NCBI RefSeq assembly: GCF_001905595.1
Contig: NZ_LIXI01000011.1
Span: forward strand, 4,497 to 68,496
Length of the DNA: 64,000 bases
Source: Streptomyces sp. CB00316
GTDB taxonomy: Bacteria; Actinomycetota; Actinomycetes; Streptomycetales; Streptomycetaceae
Direction: 5' to 3'
A program made the position numbers and the translations under genes. The notes under the pieces were generated by a model. It searched no databases. It saw only the letters and a list, made by a program, of their open reading frames with translations, and had not been told where the DNA came from. Shown here in pieces: positions 34,759-43,759 of this stretch; position 1 is the first letter of the stretch, and every line of letters begins with the position of its first letter.

Positions 34759-35247
34759 CTACTTGGCGTCGGCCTCGCCGTCGCCCTTGGCGTCCTTCAC
34801 GTCCTTGGCGGCCGCGTCCCCGGTCCCGTCCTCGGCGTCCTTGTCGGCCGCCTCGTCCTTGCCCAGGTTGATCTTGGCGACGTCCGCCTTGTCCGCGTCG
34901 GGCTCACCGGTCAGCGAGGAGGCGTCGTCGGGAACGACCGTGCCGTCCGCGTCCAGTTCCTCGTCGTCGCCGTGCACGATGCGGTTGTACTCCGCGTCGT
35001 CCAGAACGGCACCGATCGAGTTCTTCGCGTAGATGGCGTGCACACCGGGGGCGACCTCGAGGAGCACCGTGTCGTCGTGGACTTCCTTGACGGTCGCGTA
35101 CATGCCCCCGATCGTCCGGACGCCGGTACCCGGCTGCATGGCGTTGCGCATCTGCGCGGCCGCCGCCTGCTTCTTCTTGGCGGAGCGGGTCATCAGGAAC
35201 ATGGCCCCGATGAGCACGATGAAGGGGAGGAGAGTCAAGATATCCAC
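34759..35247 (-). CDS. yajC: Preprotein translocase subunit YajC
   Basis: Small accessory subunit of the SecDF complex. 162 residues from the GTG at 35247 (MDILTLLPFIVLIGAMFLMT), one N-terminal membrane helix, then the YajC core TRSAKKKQAAAAQMRNAMQP and GTGVRTIGGMYATVKEVHDD. A long Asp/Lys/Ala-rich tail (about residues 100-162) is typical of streptomycete YajC. The frame extends upstream without homology. It lies 166 bases downstream of ruvB and is cut off from secD by a 22-bp hairpin. Confidence 0.94.
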   Translation of the reverse strand: MDILTLLPFIVLIGAMFLMTRSAKKKQAAAAQMRNAMQPGTGVRTIGGMYATVKEVHDDTVLLEVAPGVHAIYAKNSIGAVLDDAEYNRIVHGDDEELDADGTVVPDDASSLTGEPDADKADVAKINLGKDEAADKDAEDGTGDAAAKDVKDAKGDGEADAK

Positions 35248-35413
35248 GGGACGGGAATTCCTTCGCACGACCGCGTTGGAATGCGGCCTGTATATACGGG
35301 GGTGGGTACACCGACCTTTAAGGGCGGCATCGGCGGAGTCTAAGCGAGTCCGCATCGTTGGAACAACGCCCAGCATGGCACCGTGGTTCCTGTGCGCGCG
35401 AACCTGTGACGCG

Positions 35414-36499
35414 TCAAGCCCCGAACAGGCCCTGTTGTCCCTTTACGCCGTGCTGCGGCGGAACGAGCCCCAGGTGCGCCCAGGCAGCCGGGGTCGCCAC
35501 CCGCCCGCGCGGGGTCCTGGCCAGCAGTCCTTCCCGTACGAGGAAGGGTTCCGCGACCTCCTCGACGGTCTCGCGCTCCTCTCCCACGGCGACCGCGAGG
35601 GTGGACAGGCCGACGGGCCCGCCGCCGAAGAGTTTCAGCAGGGCGCCGAGGACCGCACGGTCCAGCCGATCGAGTCCGCGCGCGTCAACCTCGTACACCT
35701 TCAGGGCCGCGGCGGCGATCTCCCGGTCGATGGTGCCCTCGGCCTTCACCTGGGCGTAGTCCCGGACGCGGCGCAGCAGGCGGTTGGCGATACGGGGGGT
35801 GCCCCGGGAGCGACCGGCGATCTCGGCAGCGCCCTCGACGTCGATCTCGACGTCCAGGAGGCGGGCGGAGCGGTGGATGACGCGCTCCAGCTCGGTGGGG
35901 GCGTAGAACTCCATGTGGCCGGTGAAGCCGAAGCGGTCGCGCAGCGGGGGCGGCAGGAGGCCGGCCCGGGTGGTGGCGCCGACCAGGGTGAACGGCGGCA
36001 GTTCGAGGGGGATGGCGGTGGCGCCGGGGCCCTTGCCGACGATGACGTCGACGCGGAAGTCCTCCATCGCCATGTAGAGCATCTCCTCGGCGGGCCGCGA
36101 CATGCGGTGGATCTCGTCGAGGAAGAGGACCTCGCCCTCCTGGAGGGAGGAGAGGATCGCCGCGAGGTCGCCGGCGTGCTGGATGGCGGGGCCCGAGGTG
36201 ATCCGGATCGGGGCGTTCATCTCTGCCGCGATGATCATCGAGAGCGTGGTCTTGCCCAGGCCGGGGGCGCCGGAGAGCAGTACGTGGTCGGCGGTGGCGC
36301 CACGGGCGCGGGCCGCTTTGAGGACCAGGTCGAGCTGTTCGCGGACCTTCTCCTGGCCGACGAACTCGTCCAGGTCCTTGGGGCGCAGGGCCGCCTCGAC
36401 CGCGGTGTCCTCGCCGTCCGCGTCCGCGTCGACCAGCCGGTCGTCGAAGACGGGCCCGGTCGGCTCGTCGGTCTCGGGTCCGGTCTCGTCCCAGTTCAT
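35414..36499 (-). CDS. ruvB: Holliday junction branch migration ATPase RuvB
   Basis: Hexameric AAA+ motor that drives branch migration with RuvA. 361 residues from ATG at 36499 with GAAGAGG upstream. Walker A is LLSGAPGLGKTTLSMII, Walker B VLFLDEIHRMSRPAEEMLY, sensor 1 LVGATTRAGLLPPPLRDRFG, sensor 2 RSRGTPRIANRLLRRVRDY. The winged-helix domain is at the C-terminus, and the product ends GLVPPQHGVKGQQGLFGA. It follows ruvA by 29 bases. Confidence 0.97.
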   Translation of the reverse strand: MNWDETGPETDEPTGPVFDDRLVDADADGEDTAVEAALRPKDLDEFVGQEKVREQLDLVLKAARARGATADHVLLSGAPGLGKTTLSMIIAAEMNAPIRITSGPAIQHAGDLAAILSSLQEGEVLFLDEIHRMSRPAEEMLYMAMEDFRVDVIVGKGPGATAIPLELPPFTLVGATTRAGLLPPPLRDRFGFTGHMEFYAPTELERVIHRSARLLDVEIDVEGAAEIAGRSRGTPRIANRLLRRVRDYAQVKAEGTIDREIAAAALKVYEVDARGLDRLDRAVLGALLKLFGGGPVGLSTLAVAVGEERETVEEVAEPFLVREGLLARTPRGRVATPAAWAHLGLVPPQHGVKGQQGLFGA

Positions 36500-36528
36500 C
36501 AAGGGCCTCTTCGGTGGTTCGGTGCCGG

Positions 36529-37155
36529 TCAGCGTGCGCGGTTGAGAGTCTGCAGGGCGGCCCGCAGCAACTGCGGCACGGGGGGTGCGACGCCCTCGGC
36601 GACGGCCGCCTCGGCCTGCGGGGCCACAGCGCTGACGGCCTCGTCCGCCTCGCGGCTCGCGTAGCCGAGGCCGATGAGCGCGGCCTGGAGCTGGTCGCGC
36701 CATCCCGAGGTGACGGGAGCGCCGACGCCCTGCTGGCCGATGTGCGCGCCGACCGGTGCGCCGAGCCGGTCCTTGAGCTCCAGCAGCAGCTTCTGGGCGC
36801 CTTTCTTCCCGATGCCGGAGACGGCCGTGAGGGCCTTCTCGTCGCCGGTGGAGACGGCCAGGCGCAGGGCATCGGGGCTGTGGGTGGCGAGCATGGCCTG
36901 GGCCAGCCGGGGGCCGACGCCGCTGGCGGTCTGGAGCAGCTCGAAGACCTGGCGCTCGTCGTCGTCCGCGAAGCCGTACAGGGTGAGGGAGTCCTCACGG
37001 ACGACGAGGGAGGTGGCGAGCCTGGCCTCCTGGCCGAGGCGCAGGCCGGCCAGGGTCTGCGGGGTGCACTGGAGGGCCATGCCGATGCCGCCGACCTCGA
37101 TGACGGCCGTGGTCGGGGCGAGGGCGGCCACCGGGCCGGAGACGAAGGCGATCAT
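36529..37155 (-). CDS. ruvA: Holliday junction branch migration subunit RuvA
   Basis: Tetrameric junction-binding protein. 208 residues beginning MIAFVSGPVAALAPTTAVIE. Domain I is an OB fold (1-62), followed by two helix-hairpin-helix motifs including LLQTASGVGPRLAQAMLA and LTAVSGIGKKGAQKLLLELK. The flexible linker leads to the C-terminal domain III (LQAALIGLGYASREADEAVS) that contacts RuvB. ATG at 37155 overlaps the ruvC TGA (ATGA). Confidence 0.96.
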   Translation of the reverse strand: MIAFVSGPVAALAPTTAVIEVGGIGMALQCTPQTLAGLRLGQEARLATSLVVREDSLTLYGFADDDERQVFELLQTASGVGPRLAQAMLATHSPDALRLAVSTGDEKALTAVSGIGKKGAQKLLLELKDRLGAPVGAHIGQQGVGAPVTSGWRDQLQAALIGLGYASREADEAVSAVAPQAEAAVAEGVAPPVPQLLRAALQTLNRAR

Positions 37156-37757
37156 GCGGTGCGGCCTTTCATCGTGCGGGACGTGCGGGGGGCGGCGGGC
37201 GTACGGGAGATGCCGGGCGTGGGCTGCGGACGGGACGCGCCCGGGGTGCGGTGGGCGGCGACCGCCTGCTGGAGGCGGTTCTGTGCGGGCGCGCGCCAGA
37301 TGTGGCAGATCGCGAGTGCCAGGGCGTCGGCGGCGTCGGCGGGCTTGGGGGGCGCGTCCAGCCTGAGGAGCCGGGTCACCATTGCGCCGACCTGCGTCTT
37401 CTCCGCGCGGCCCGACCCGGTGACGGCGGCCTTGACCTCGCTGGGCGTGTGCAGGGCGACCGGGATTCCCCGCCGGGCGGCGCAGAGCATGGCCACCGCG
37501 CTGGCCTGGGCCGTGCCCATCACCGTACGGACGTTGTGCTGGGCGAAGACCCGCTCCACGGCCACGTGACCCGGGGAGTGCTCGTCCAGCCACTGCTCTA
37601 TGCCCTGCTCGATGGCGACGAGCCGGTCGCCGAGCTCCGCGTCGGCGGAGGTACGCACGACACCGACGCCGATCATGGTCAGCGGACGGCCCGCGACCCC
37701 TTCGACCACGCCGACACCGCACCGGGTCAACCCCGGGTCAACCCCCAGAACCCGCAT
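37152..37757 (-). CDS. ruvC: Crossover junction endodeoxyribonuclease RuvC
   Basis: Resolves Holliday junctions by symmetrical nicking. 201 residues from ATG at 37757 (MRVLGVDPGLTRCGVGVVEG, with the first catalytic Asp). Other catalytic acids lie in VAVERVFAQHNVRTVMGTAQ and in the late KPADAADALALAICHIW. The C-terminal tail of about 30 residues (TPGASRPQPTPGISRTPAAP) is a streptomycete extension of low complexity. An in-frame extension to 37832 lacks homology. First gene of ruvC-ruvA-ruvB. Confidence 0.95.
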   Translation of the reverse strand: MRVLGVDPGLTRCGVGVVEGVAGRPLTMIGVGVVRTSADAELGDRLVAIEQGIEQWLDEHSPGHVAVERVFAQHNVRTVMGTAQASAVAMLCAARRGIPVALHTPSEVKAAVTGSGRAEKTQVGAMVTRLLRLDAPPKPADAADALALAICHIWRAPAQNRLQQAVAAHRTPGASRPQPTPGISRTPAAPRTSRTMKGRTA

Positions 37758-37851
37758 GGAGCCCCCTGTCCTCGACGCTCGCCCTGCCCACTCGTTCATC
37801 TGTTCCCGCAGGCTATCGGCTCGCGCTGACAATCCGTCGCATCCGACAAGA

Positions 37852-37886
37852 CGACGGGCCGACGGGGTGTCCCCGTCGGCCCGTCG
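37852..37886 (-). terminator. Terminator after the yebC gene
   Basis: A perfect 16-bp stem (37852-37867 with 37871-37886) with loop TGT, 24 bases past the stop of the YebC gene and upstream of ruvC. Confidence 0.8.
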
Positions 37887-37909
37887 CGCCGAGCTGCGCC
37901 GGTCGCGCC

Positions 37910-38662
37910 TCAGGCGTCGACCTTCTCCATGACCTCGTCGGACACGTCGAAGTTGGCGAAGACGTTCTGCACGTCGTCGCTGTCCTCCAGCGCGTCGATG
38001 AGCTTGAAGATCTTGCGTGCGCCCTCTTCGTCCAGCTCGACCTGCATGGTCGGCAGGAAGTTGGCCTCGGCGGAGTCGTAGTCGATGCCCGCCTCCTGGA
38101 GCGCGGTGCGCACCGCGACCATGTCGGTGGCCTCGCTGACCACCTCGAAGGTCTCACCGAGGTCGTTGACCTCCTCGGCACCCGCGTCGAGGACGGCGCC
38201 GAGGACGTCGTCCTCGCCCAGCTCGCCCTTGGGGACGATCACGACGCCCTTGCGGTTGAAGAGGTACGAGACGGAGCCCGGGTCGGCCATCGAGCCGCCG
38301 TTCCGGGTCATCGCGACACGTACGTCGGATGCGGCGCGGTTGCGGTTGTCGGTGAGGCACTCGATGAGCACCGCGACACCGTTGGGGCCGTAACCCTCGT
38401 ACATGATCGTCTCGTAGTCGGCGCCGCCCGCTTCGAGACCACCGCCGCGCTTGACCGCGGAGTCGATGTTCTTGTTCGGGACGGAGCTCTTCTTCGCCTT
38501 CTGGATGGCGTCGACGAGGGTCGGGTTGCCATCGGGGTCGACGCCGCCGGAGCGCGCCGCGACCTCGATGTTCTTGATCAGCTTCGCGAAGAGCTTGCCG
38601 CGCTTGGCGTCAATCACGGCCTTCTTGTGCTTCGTCGTAGCCCATTTAGAGTGGCCGGACAT
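37910..38662 (-). CDS. yebC: YebC/TACO1-family protein
   Basis: 250 residues starting MSGHSKWATTKHKKAVIDAK, the hallmark of the family, with GGSMADPGSVSYLFNRKGVV in the middle and FANFDVSDEVMEKVDA at the end. YebC proteins have been described as transcription regulators and, more recently, as translation factors that help ribosomes at proline-rich stretches; which applies here cannot be told from sequence. The gene is placed just upstream of ruvC as in most bacteria, but a terminator separates them. Confidence 0.95.
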   Translation of the reverse strand: MSGHSKWATTKHKKAVIDAKRGKLFAKLIKNIEVAARSGGVDPDGNPTLVDAIQKAKKSSVPNKNIDSAVKRGGGLEAGGADYETIMYEGYGPNGVAVLIECLTDNRNRAASDVRVAMTRNGGSMADPGSVSYLFNRKGVVIVPKGELGEDDVLGAVLDAGAEEVNDLGETFEVVSEATDMVAVRTALQEAGIDYDSAEANFLPTMQVELDEEGARKIFKLIDALEDSDDVQNVFANFDVSDEVMEKVDA

Positions 38663-38723
38663 CTGCCTTCTCCTTCGCGTCACCAAAATCGAGTCGAACC
38701 CGAGAGATCCTACCGGGGTTCGC

Positions 38724-39317
38724 TCACTTCACTGCGCGCACCATCTCCACGAACAGAGCGTGCACGCGGTGGTCGCCGGTCAGTTCGGGATGGAACGACG
38801 TGGCGAGGACGTTTCGCTGCCGTACGGCCACGATGTGGCCGCCGTGCTCGGCGATGACCTCGGCCTCCGCCCCGACGGACTCCACCCAGGGGGCCCGGAT
38901 GAAGACACCCTCCACCGGGCCGCCGTCGATGCCGTCGACCTCGACCGCGGCCTCGAAGGACTCGTTCTGCCGGCCGAAGGCGTTGCGCCGCACGATCATG
39001 TCGATGCCGCCGAAGGTCTCCTGGCCCGAACGCGGGTCCAGGATCTTCTCGGCCAGCAGGATCATCCCGGCGCAGGTGCCGTAGACCGGCATCCCGGCGC
39101 GGACCCGCTCACGCAGCGGCTCCATCATGCCGAAGAGGACCGCCAGCTTGGACATGGTCGTGGACTCGCCGCCCGGGATGACCAGGCCGTCGACCTCGGC
39201 GAGCTCCTCGGGGCGCCGGACCGGCCTGGCCTGGGCATCCGCCGAGGCCAGGGCGATCAGGTGTTCCCGTACGTCGCCCTGAAGTGCGAGGACGCCGATC
39301 ACAGGGGTGTCGCTCAT
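38724..39317 (-). CDS. pdxT: Pyridoxal 5'-phosphate synthase glutaminase subunit
   Basis: Supplies ammonia to PdxS. 197 residues with the class I amidotransferase triad: oxyanion region LVIPGGESTTMSKLA, the nucleophile Cys in PVYGTCAGMILLAEKI, and the His/Glu pair in LATSFHPELTGDHRVH. It begins six bases after the pdxS stop on the same strand, so the two subunits are made together. A weak inverted repeat (38695-38722) follows the stop. Confidence 0.96.
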   Translation of the reverse strand: MSDTPVIGVLALQGDVREHLIALASADAQARPVRRPEELAEVDGLVIPGGESTTMSKLAVLFGMMEPLRERVRAGMPVYGTCAGMILLAEKILDPRSGQETFGGIDMIVRRNAFGRQNESFEAAVEVDGIDGGPVEGVFIRAPWVESVGAEAEVIAEHGGHIVAVRQRNVLATSFHPELTGDHRVHALFVEMVRAVK

Positions 39318-39323
39318 CAGTGG

Positions 39324-40244
39324 TTACCAGCCGCGGTTGGCGTAGCGCTCGGACTCGGGCAGGGTGTCGCAGTTGATGCCGACCATGGCTTCGCCCAGGT
39401 TGCGGGAGGCGTCCGCGATGACCTTCGGGTCGTCGTAGAAGGTGGTGGCCTTCACGATGGCGGCGGCACGCTTGGCCGGGTCGCCGGACTTGAAGATGCC
39501 GGAGCCGACGAAGACGCCCTCGGCACCGAGCTGGCGCATCAGCGCGGCGTCGGCCGGGGTGGCAACGCCACCGGCGGAGAACAGCACGACCGGCAGCTTG
39601 CCGAGCTCGGCGACCTCCTTGACCAGCTCGTAGGGGGCGCGGAGGTCCTTGGCGGCGGCGTACAGCTCGTTGTTGTCGAAGCCGCGCAGGCGGGCGATCT
39701 CGTTCTTGATCTGGCGCAGGTGGCGGACGGCCTCGACGACGTTGCCGGTGCCGGCCTCGCCCTTCGAGCGGATCATGGCCGCGCCCTCGGCGATGCGGCG
39801 CAGGGCCTCGCCGAGGTTGGTGGCGCCACAGACGAAGGGGGTGGTGAACGCGAACTTGTCGCTGTGGTTGACCTCGTCGGCCGGGGTCAGGACCTCGGAC
39901 TCGTCGATGTAGTCGACGCCGAGGGACTGGAGCACCTGGGCCTCGACGAAGTGGCCGATGCGGGACTTGGCCATGACGGGGATGGAGACGGCCCCGATGA
40001 TCTCCTCGATCATGTTGGGGTCGGACATCCGGGCCACGCCGCCGTCCTTGCGGATGTCGGCCGGGACCCGCTCCAGGGCCATGACGGCCACGGCGCCCGC
40101 GTCCTCGGCGATCTTCGCCTGCTCGGCGTCGACGACGTCCATGATCACGCCGCCCTTGAGCTGCTCGGCCATGCCGCGCTTGACGCGGGCGGTGCCGATG
40201 GCGGGGGACTCGGCGGACTGCGGGGTGCTGGGAAGCGTGGACAC
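39324..40244 (-). CDS. pdxS: Pyridoxal 5'-phosphate synthase lyase subunit
   Basis: Forms PLP from ribose 5-phosphate, glyceraldehyde 3-phosphate and ammonia as a dodecamer with PdxT. 306 residues. Conserved segments are KGGVIMDVVDAEQAKIAEDA, ALERVPADIRKDGGVARMSD, IGHFVEAQVLQSLGVDYIDE, and the catalytic-Lys/phosphate region IRSKGEAGTGNVVEAVRHLR. GTG start at 40244. Together with pdxT it forms the DXP-independent vitamin B6 pathway. Confidence 0.97.
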   Translation of the reverse strand: MSTLPSTPQSAESPAIGTARVKRGMAEQLKGGVIMDVVDAEQAKIAEDAGAVAVMALERVPADIRKDGGVARMSDPNMIEEIIGAVSIPVMAKSRIGHFVEAQVLQSLGVDYIDESEVLTPADEVNHSDKFAFTTPFVCGATNLGEALRRIAEGAAMIRSKGEAGTGNVVEAVRHLRQIKNEIARLRGFDNNELYAAAKDLRAPYELVKEVAELGKLPVVLFSAGGVATPADAALMRQLGAEGVFVGSGIFKSGDPAKRAAAIVKATTFYDDPKVIADASRNLGEAMVGINCDTLPESERYANRGW

Positions 40245-40376
40245 GGGACCTCACTCGGTGAAAGACGCTGGATACTGCATCGCCGAGCAAACGCTGCGGG
40301 ACCGGTCCACAGCAAGGGCCAATGGAGAGGCCGTGGATCGTTTTGCGGTGGGCCCCGGTCCCCGGGCGGTCCGGTC

Positions 40377-40925
40377 TCAGGTCCCCGGGCGGTCCGCCAG
40401 AGCAACCGGAGGGGCGTCGTCCATCTCGAAGGCGAGCGGGAACGGCGCGTGCCCGGCCAGCCGGAACAGCCGCACGGTGCGGTGCCGGCGCAGGGCGCGG
40501 GCGGCGCGCACGGAGTCGTTGTGGAAGCGCCGGGCCATCGGTACGCGGCGTACGGCGGCGGCCAGCTCGGTGGCCGCTTCCTCCCCGCCGGGGACCTCCT
40601 TCACCGCCTCCACCTGGGCCGGTTCGCCGAAGACGGCGCGCAGGGCGGTGCTCAGCTCGCTCTCGGCGACCTCGCGGTGGTCCTCCTCGGCCTGCCGGGC
40701 GGCGTGCGCGGCCTCGTACAGCACGATGGAGGCGGCCGGGTCCAGGACGCCGGAGGTGGCCAGCTCCTGGGTGACCGAGGCGCGGCGCAGCAGCTGGGCG
40801 TCGAGTGCGGCGCGGGCGGCGTCGATCCGGGAGTGCAGGCGGTCCAGGCGGCCGGCGGTCCAGCTGAGGTAGACACCGATCGCGATGAGGGCGACGACGA
40901 TCCAGACGAAGAGGGTTACGGTCAC
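40377..40925 (-). CDS. LemA-like membrane-anchored protein
   Basis: 182 residues with GTG start at 40925. An N-terminal membrane segment (about 3-20, VTLFVWIVVALIAIGVYLSW) is followed by a helical domain: RLDRLHSRIDAARAALDAQL resembles the start of LemA helices. RRFHNDSVRAARALRRHRTV and GHAPFPLAFEMDD recall the LemA signature RxYNxxV and its Pro-Phe end. Remote resemblance only; function unknown. It lies between pimA (79 bases) and pdxS (132 bases) and is consistently found here in streptomycetes as far as I recall. Confidence 0.78.
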   Translation of the reverse strand: MTVTLFVWIVVALIAIGVYLSWTAGRLDRLHSRIDAARAALDAQLLRRASVTQELATSGVLDPAASIVLYEAAHAARQAEEDHREVAESELSTALRAVFGEPAQVEAVKEVPGGEEAATELAAAVRRVPMARRFHNDSVRAARALRRHRTVRLFRLAGHAPFPLAFEMDDAPPVALADRPGT

Positions 40926-41004
40926 GGTCGCACACGCTACCGTCGCGGGGGCCTGGTCTTCTCGACGGGCGGCCCCGGCACCCTTCGGCAGAAGGCCCTG
41001 GGGC

Positions 41005-42165
41005 TCAGTCCCGTGCCAGCCCGAACCGGGCCCGCAGCCCCGACCGCTCGTCCTCGGCCACGGAGGCGGCCCCGTCCGTCACCGTCTCGTACACCGAGAG
41101 GATGTCGGCCCCGACCGTCGCCCAGTCGAAGCGCCGTACGTGGGCCTCGCCCCGCTCCCGCAGTCCGGCCCGGCGCTCCGGGTCGCCCAGCAGCCGGATG
41201 GCGGCGGCGGCCAGCGCGTCGGCGTCCTCGTTGGCGAAGAGGTCGCCCGCCGCCCCCTGGTCCAGCACCTGCGCGAAGGCGTCCAGGTCGCTCGCGAGCA
41301 CCGGCGCACCCGCCGACAGCGCCTCGACCAGGATGATGCCGAAGCTCTCGCCGCCGGTGTTCGGGGCCACGTACACATCGACGCTGCGCAGCAGCCGGGC
41401 CTTGTCCTCGTCGCTGACCATGCCGAGGAACTCGACGCGCTCGCGCAGCTCCTTCGGCAGCGAGGCCACCGCCTCCTCCTCGTCGCCGCGTCCGGCGACC
41501 AGCAGCCGGGCTTCGGGGTGGGCGGCGAGGATGGCGGGCAGCGCATTCATCAGGACGGGCAGCCCCTTGCGGGGTTCGTCGATGCGGCCGATGAATCCGA
41601 GGGTCCGGCCCTGCCACTCGGCCTTCGGCTCGGCCTCGGCGAAGAAGCCGACGTCCACGCCGTTCGGGATGACCACGGCGTCCCCGCCGAGGTGCTCCAC
41701 CAGGGTGCGCCGCGCGTACTCGCTCACCGCGATCCGTGCGCTGATCTTCTCCAGGGCGGGCTGGAGGATCGGATACGCGGCGATCATCGCCCGGGAGCGC
41801 GGGTTGGAGGTGTGGAAGGTGGCCACGATCGGGCCCTGCGCCGACCAGCAGGCGAGCAGGCCGAGCGACGGGGAGGTCGGCTCGTGGATGTGGATCACGT
41901 CGAAGGTGCCGTCGTGCAGCCAGCGGCGGACTCGGGCCGCCGAGAGGAAGCCGAAGTTCAGCCGGGCGACGGAGCCGTTGTACGGGACGGGGACGGCCCG
42001 GCCCGCCGAGACGACGTAGGGCGGCAGCGGGGTCTCGTCGTCGGCCGGGGCCAGGACGGAGACGGTGTGACCGAGCCCGATGAGGTGCTCGGCCAGATCC
42101 CGGATGTGGAACTGCACGCCGCCCGGTACGTCCCAGGAGTACGGGCAGACGATGCCGATCTTCAC
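41005..42165 (-). CDS. pimA: Phosphatidyl-myo-inositol mannosyltransferase (PimA-like, GT4)
   Basis: Transfers mannose from GDP-mannose to phosphatidylinositol, the first step of PIM synthesis. 386 residues. GT-B fold with the N-terminal MKIGIVCPYSWDVPGGVQFH, the middle HIHEPTSPSLGLLACW, and the GT4 C-terminal EX7E motif in ESFGIILVEALSAGAPVLAS. VIPNGVDVGFF and GFIGRIDEPRKGL are typical of PimA. GTG start at 42165 overlapping the acyltransferase stop, coupling it to the PIS-acyltransferase pair. Confidence 0.92.
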   Translation of the reverse strand: MKIGIVCPYSWDVPGGVQFHIRDLAEHLIGLGHTVSVLAPADDETPLPPYVVSAGRAVPVPYNGSVARLNFGFLSAARVRRWLHDGTFDVIHIHEPTSPSLGLLACWSAQGPIVATFHTSNPRSRAMIAAYPILQPALEKISARIAVSEYARRTLVEHLGGDAVVIPNGVDVGFFAEAEPKAEWQGRTLGFIGRIDEPRKGLPVLMNALPAILAAHPEARLLVAGRGDEEEAVASLPKELRERVEFLGMVSDEDKARLLRSVDVYVAPNTGGESFGIILVEALSAGAPVLASDLDAFAQVLDQGAAGDLFANEDADALAAAAIRLLGDPERRAGLRERGEAHVRRFDWATVGADILSVYETVTDGAASVAEDERSGLRARFGLARD

Positions 42166-43073
42166 GTGGGTTCCCCCCGGGGGTCCAGGTCGTCCAGCCA
42201 GAGCCTCTGGAGCATGTGCCAGTCCTCCGGGTGTTCGGCGATGCCGCCGGCGAAGGTGTCGGCCAGCCCCTGCGTCATGGCGGCGGTCTTCTCGGCGCGG
42301 GTTCCTTCCTCCGGCACCTCGATCGCCGGGTGGATGCGCGCTCGCATCACCGGCGTCCCGTCGTACCAGAGGGTCACCGGCAGGAGCAGCGCGCCCGTGT
42401 GCTGGGCGAGCAGGGCCGGTCCGGCGGGCATCCGGGCGGTGGCGCCGAAGAAGGACACCTCCACCCCGGAGGCGGAGAGGTCCCGGTCCGCGACCAGGCA
42501 GACCAGGCCGCCCGCGCGCAGCCGCCGGGCCAGCATGCCGAAGGCCGCGCCGCCGCTGTGCGGCAGGACCTCCATGCCCAGGCCCTCGCGGTAGGCGACG
42601 AACCGGTCGTAGAGGGTCGCGGGCTCCAGCCGTTCGGCGACGGTGGTGAAGGGGACCTTCAGGTCGGTGGTGACCCAGGCTCCGGCGAGGTCCCAGTTGC
42701 CGAGGTGCGGCAGGGCGACGACTACGCCCTTCCCGGCATCCAGGCCCTCGGTGACCAGATGGACGTCCTTGACGTCGATGCTCGCCCTGATGCGCTCCGG
42801 GGTCCAGGTCGGCAGCCGGAACGACTCCATCCAGTACCGCATGTACGAACGCATCCCGGCCTTCGACAGCTCGGCCAGCCGCTCAGGGCTCGCGTCCGGG
42901 ACGACGCGCGCCAGGTTCGACTCCAGGCGCAGGACACTCTTGCCGCGCCGCTTCCAGCTCCGGTCGGCGATGGTGCGGAAGAGGGCGGCCGCGGCGGGCT
43001 CGGGCAGCTTCTTCACGGCGCCCCAGCCGAGTCCGTACAGACCGTCGGTGATCCGGCCCTTGAGCGCGCTCAC
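42162..43073 (-). CDS. Phosphatidylinositol mannoside acyltransferase
   Basis: LpxL/HtrB-superfamily acyltransferase that acylates the mannose of PIM1/PIM2. 303 residues from GTG at 43073 (MSALKGRITDGLYGLGWGAV). The catalytic HxxxxD motif is LPHLGNWDLAGAWV. Further matches are CLVADRDLSASGVEVSFFG and LPVTLWYDGTPVMRARIHP. Context between pgsA and pimA, with overlapping stops and starts on both sides, strongly supports the role. It resembles PatA (Rv2611c) in the same gene order in mycobacteria. Confidence 0.92.
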   Translation of the reverse strand: MSALKGRITDGLYGLGWGAVKKLPEPAAAALFRTIADRSWKRRGKSVLRLESNLARVVPDASPERLAELSKAGMRSYMRYWMESFRLPTWTPERIRASIDVKDVHLVTEGLDAGKGVVVALPHLGNWDLAGAWVTTDLKVPFTTVAERLEPATLYDRFVAYREGLGMEVLPHSGGAAFGMLARRLRAGGLVCLVADRDLSASGVEVSFFGATARMPAGPALLAQHTGALLLPVTLWYDGTPVMRARIHPAIEVPEEGTRAEKTAAMTQGLADTFAGGIAEHPEDWHMLQRLWLDDLDPRGEPT

Positions 43074-43759
43074 CGGTCGGCCCCGCTCCCCTGCTCGGCC
43101 GACCCCTCGGCGGCGGAGACGGCGGCGGCCGCGTCGGCCTCCGCGGACTCCCGGCGCACGGTCACCACGCGCTGGATCAGCGTCACCAGGCTGCCCGCGG
43201 CGACGATCCACAGGGCGATCGGGAGCAGGATGTCGATGTGCGGGACGCCGAAGGCGTGGAGTCCGGCGAGACCGGCGGCGACCAGCGAGATGACCAGGCG
43301 CTCGGCGCGCTCCACCAGCCCGTTCACCGCGACCGGCAGGCCGATCGACTCGCCGCGCGCCTTGGTGTACGAGACCACCTGGCCGCTGGCCAGGCAGAAG
43401 ATGGCGACGGCGCACAGGACGTTGTCGTCACCGCTGCCCGCGTACCAGAGGGCGAAGCCGGCGAAGATCGCCCCGTCGGCGACCCGGTCCAGCGTCGAGT
43501 CGAGGAACGCGCCCCAGCGGCTGGAGATCCCGGCCTGCCGGGCCATGTTGCCGTCGACGAGGTCGGAGAAGACGAAGAGCGTGATGACGATGGTGCCCCA
43601 GAAGAACTCCCCCATCGGGAAAAAGACCAGCGCACCTGCCATCACTCCGGCCGTGCCGATGAGAGTGACCGCGTCGGGGCTGACCCCGAGGCGGAGCAGC
43701 AGGGCGGCGAACGGTGTGAGGACACGCGTGAAAAATGCACGCGCGTACTTGTTCAGCAT
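43070..43759 (-). CDS. pgsA: Phosphatidylinositol (phosphate) synthase, CDP-alcohol phosphatidyltransferase
   Basis: Joins CDP-diacylglycerol with inositol phosphate to make the PI(P) precursor. 229 residues from ATG at 43759 (MLNKYARAFFTRVLTPFAAL). The CDP-alcohol motif D-x2-DG-x2-AR-x8-G-x3-D-x3-D is complete, running from DLVDGNMAR to FLDSTLDR. About six membrane segments. The Ala/Glu-rich tail is a family extension. First gene of the pgsA-acyltransferase-pimA operon. Confidence 0.94.
   Translation of the reverse strand: MLNKYARAFFTRVLTPFAALLLRLGVSPDAVTLIGTAGVMAGALVFFPMGEFFWGTIVITLFVFSDLVDGNMARQAGISSRWGAFLDSTLDRVADGAIFAGFALWYAGSGDDNVLCAVAIFCLASGQVVSYTKARGESIGLPVAVNGLVERAERLVISLVAAGLAGLHAFGVPHIDILLPIALWIVAAGSLVTLIQRVVTVRRESAEADAAAAVSAAEGSAEQGSGADR

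Noticed and set aside
38451..41336. 961-codon plus-strand frame opposite yebC, pdxT, pdxS and the LemA-like gene
   Set aside because: Runs across four well-supported minus-strand genes and their spacers; no protein family is visible.
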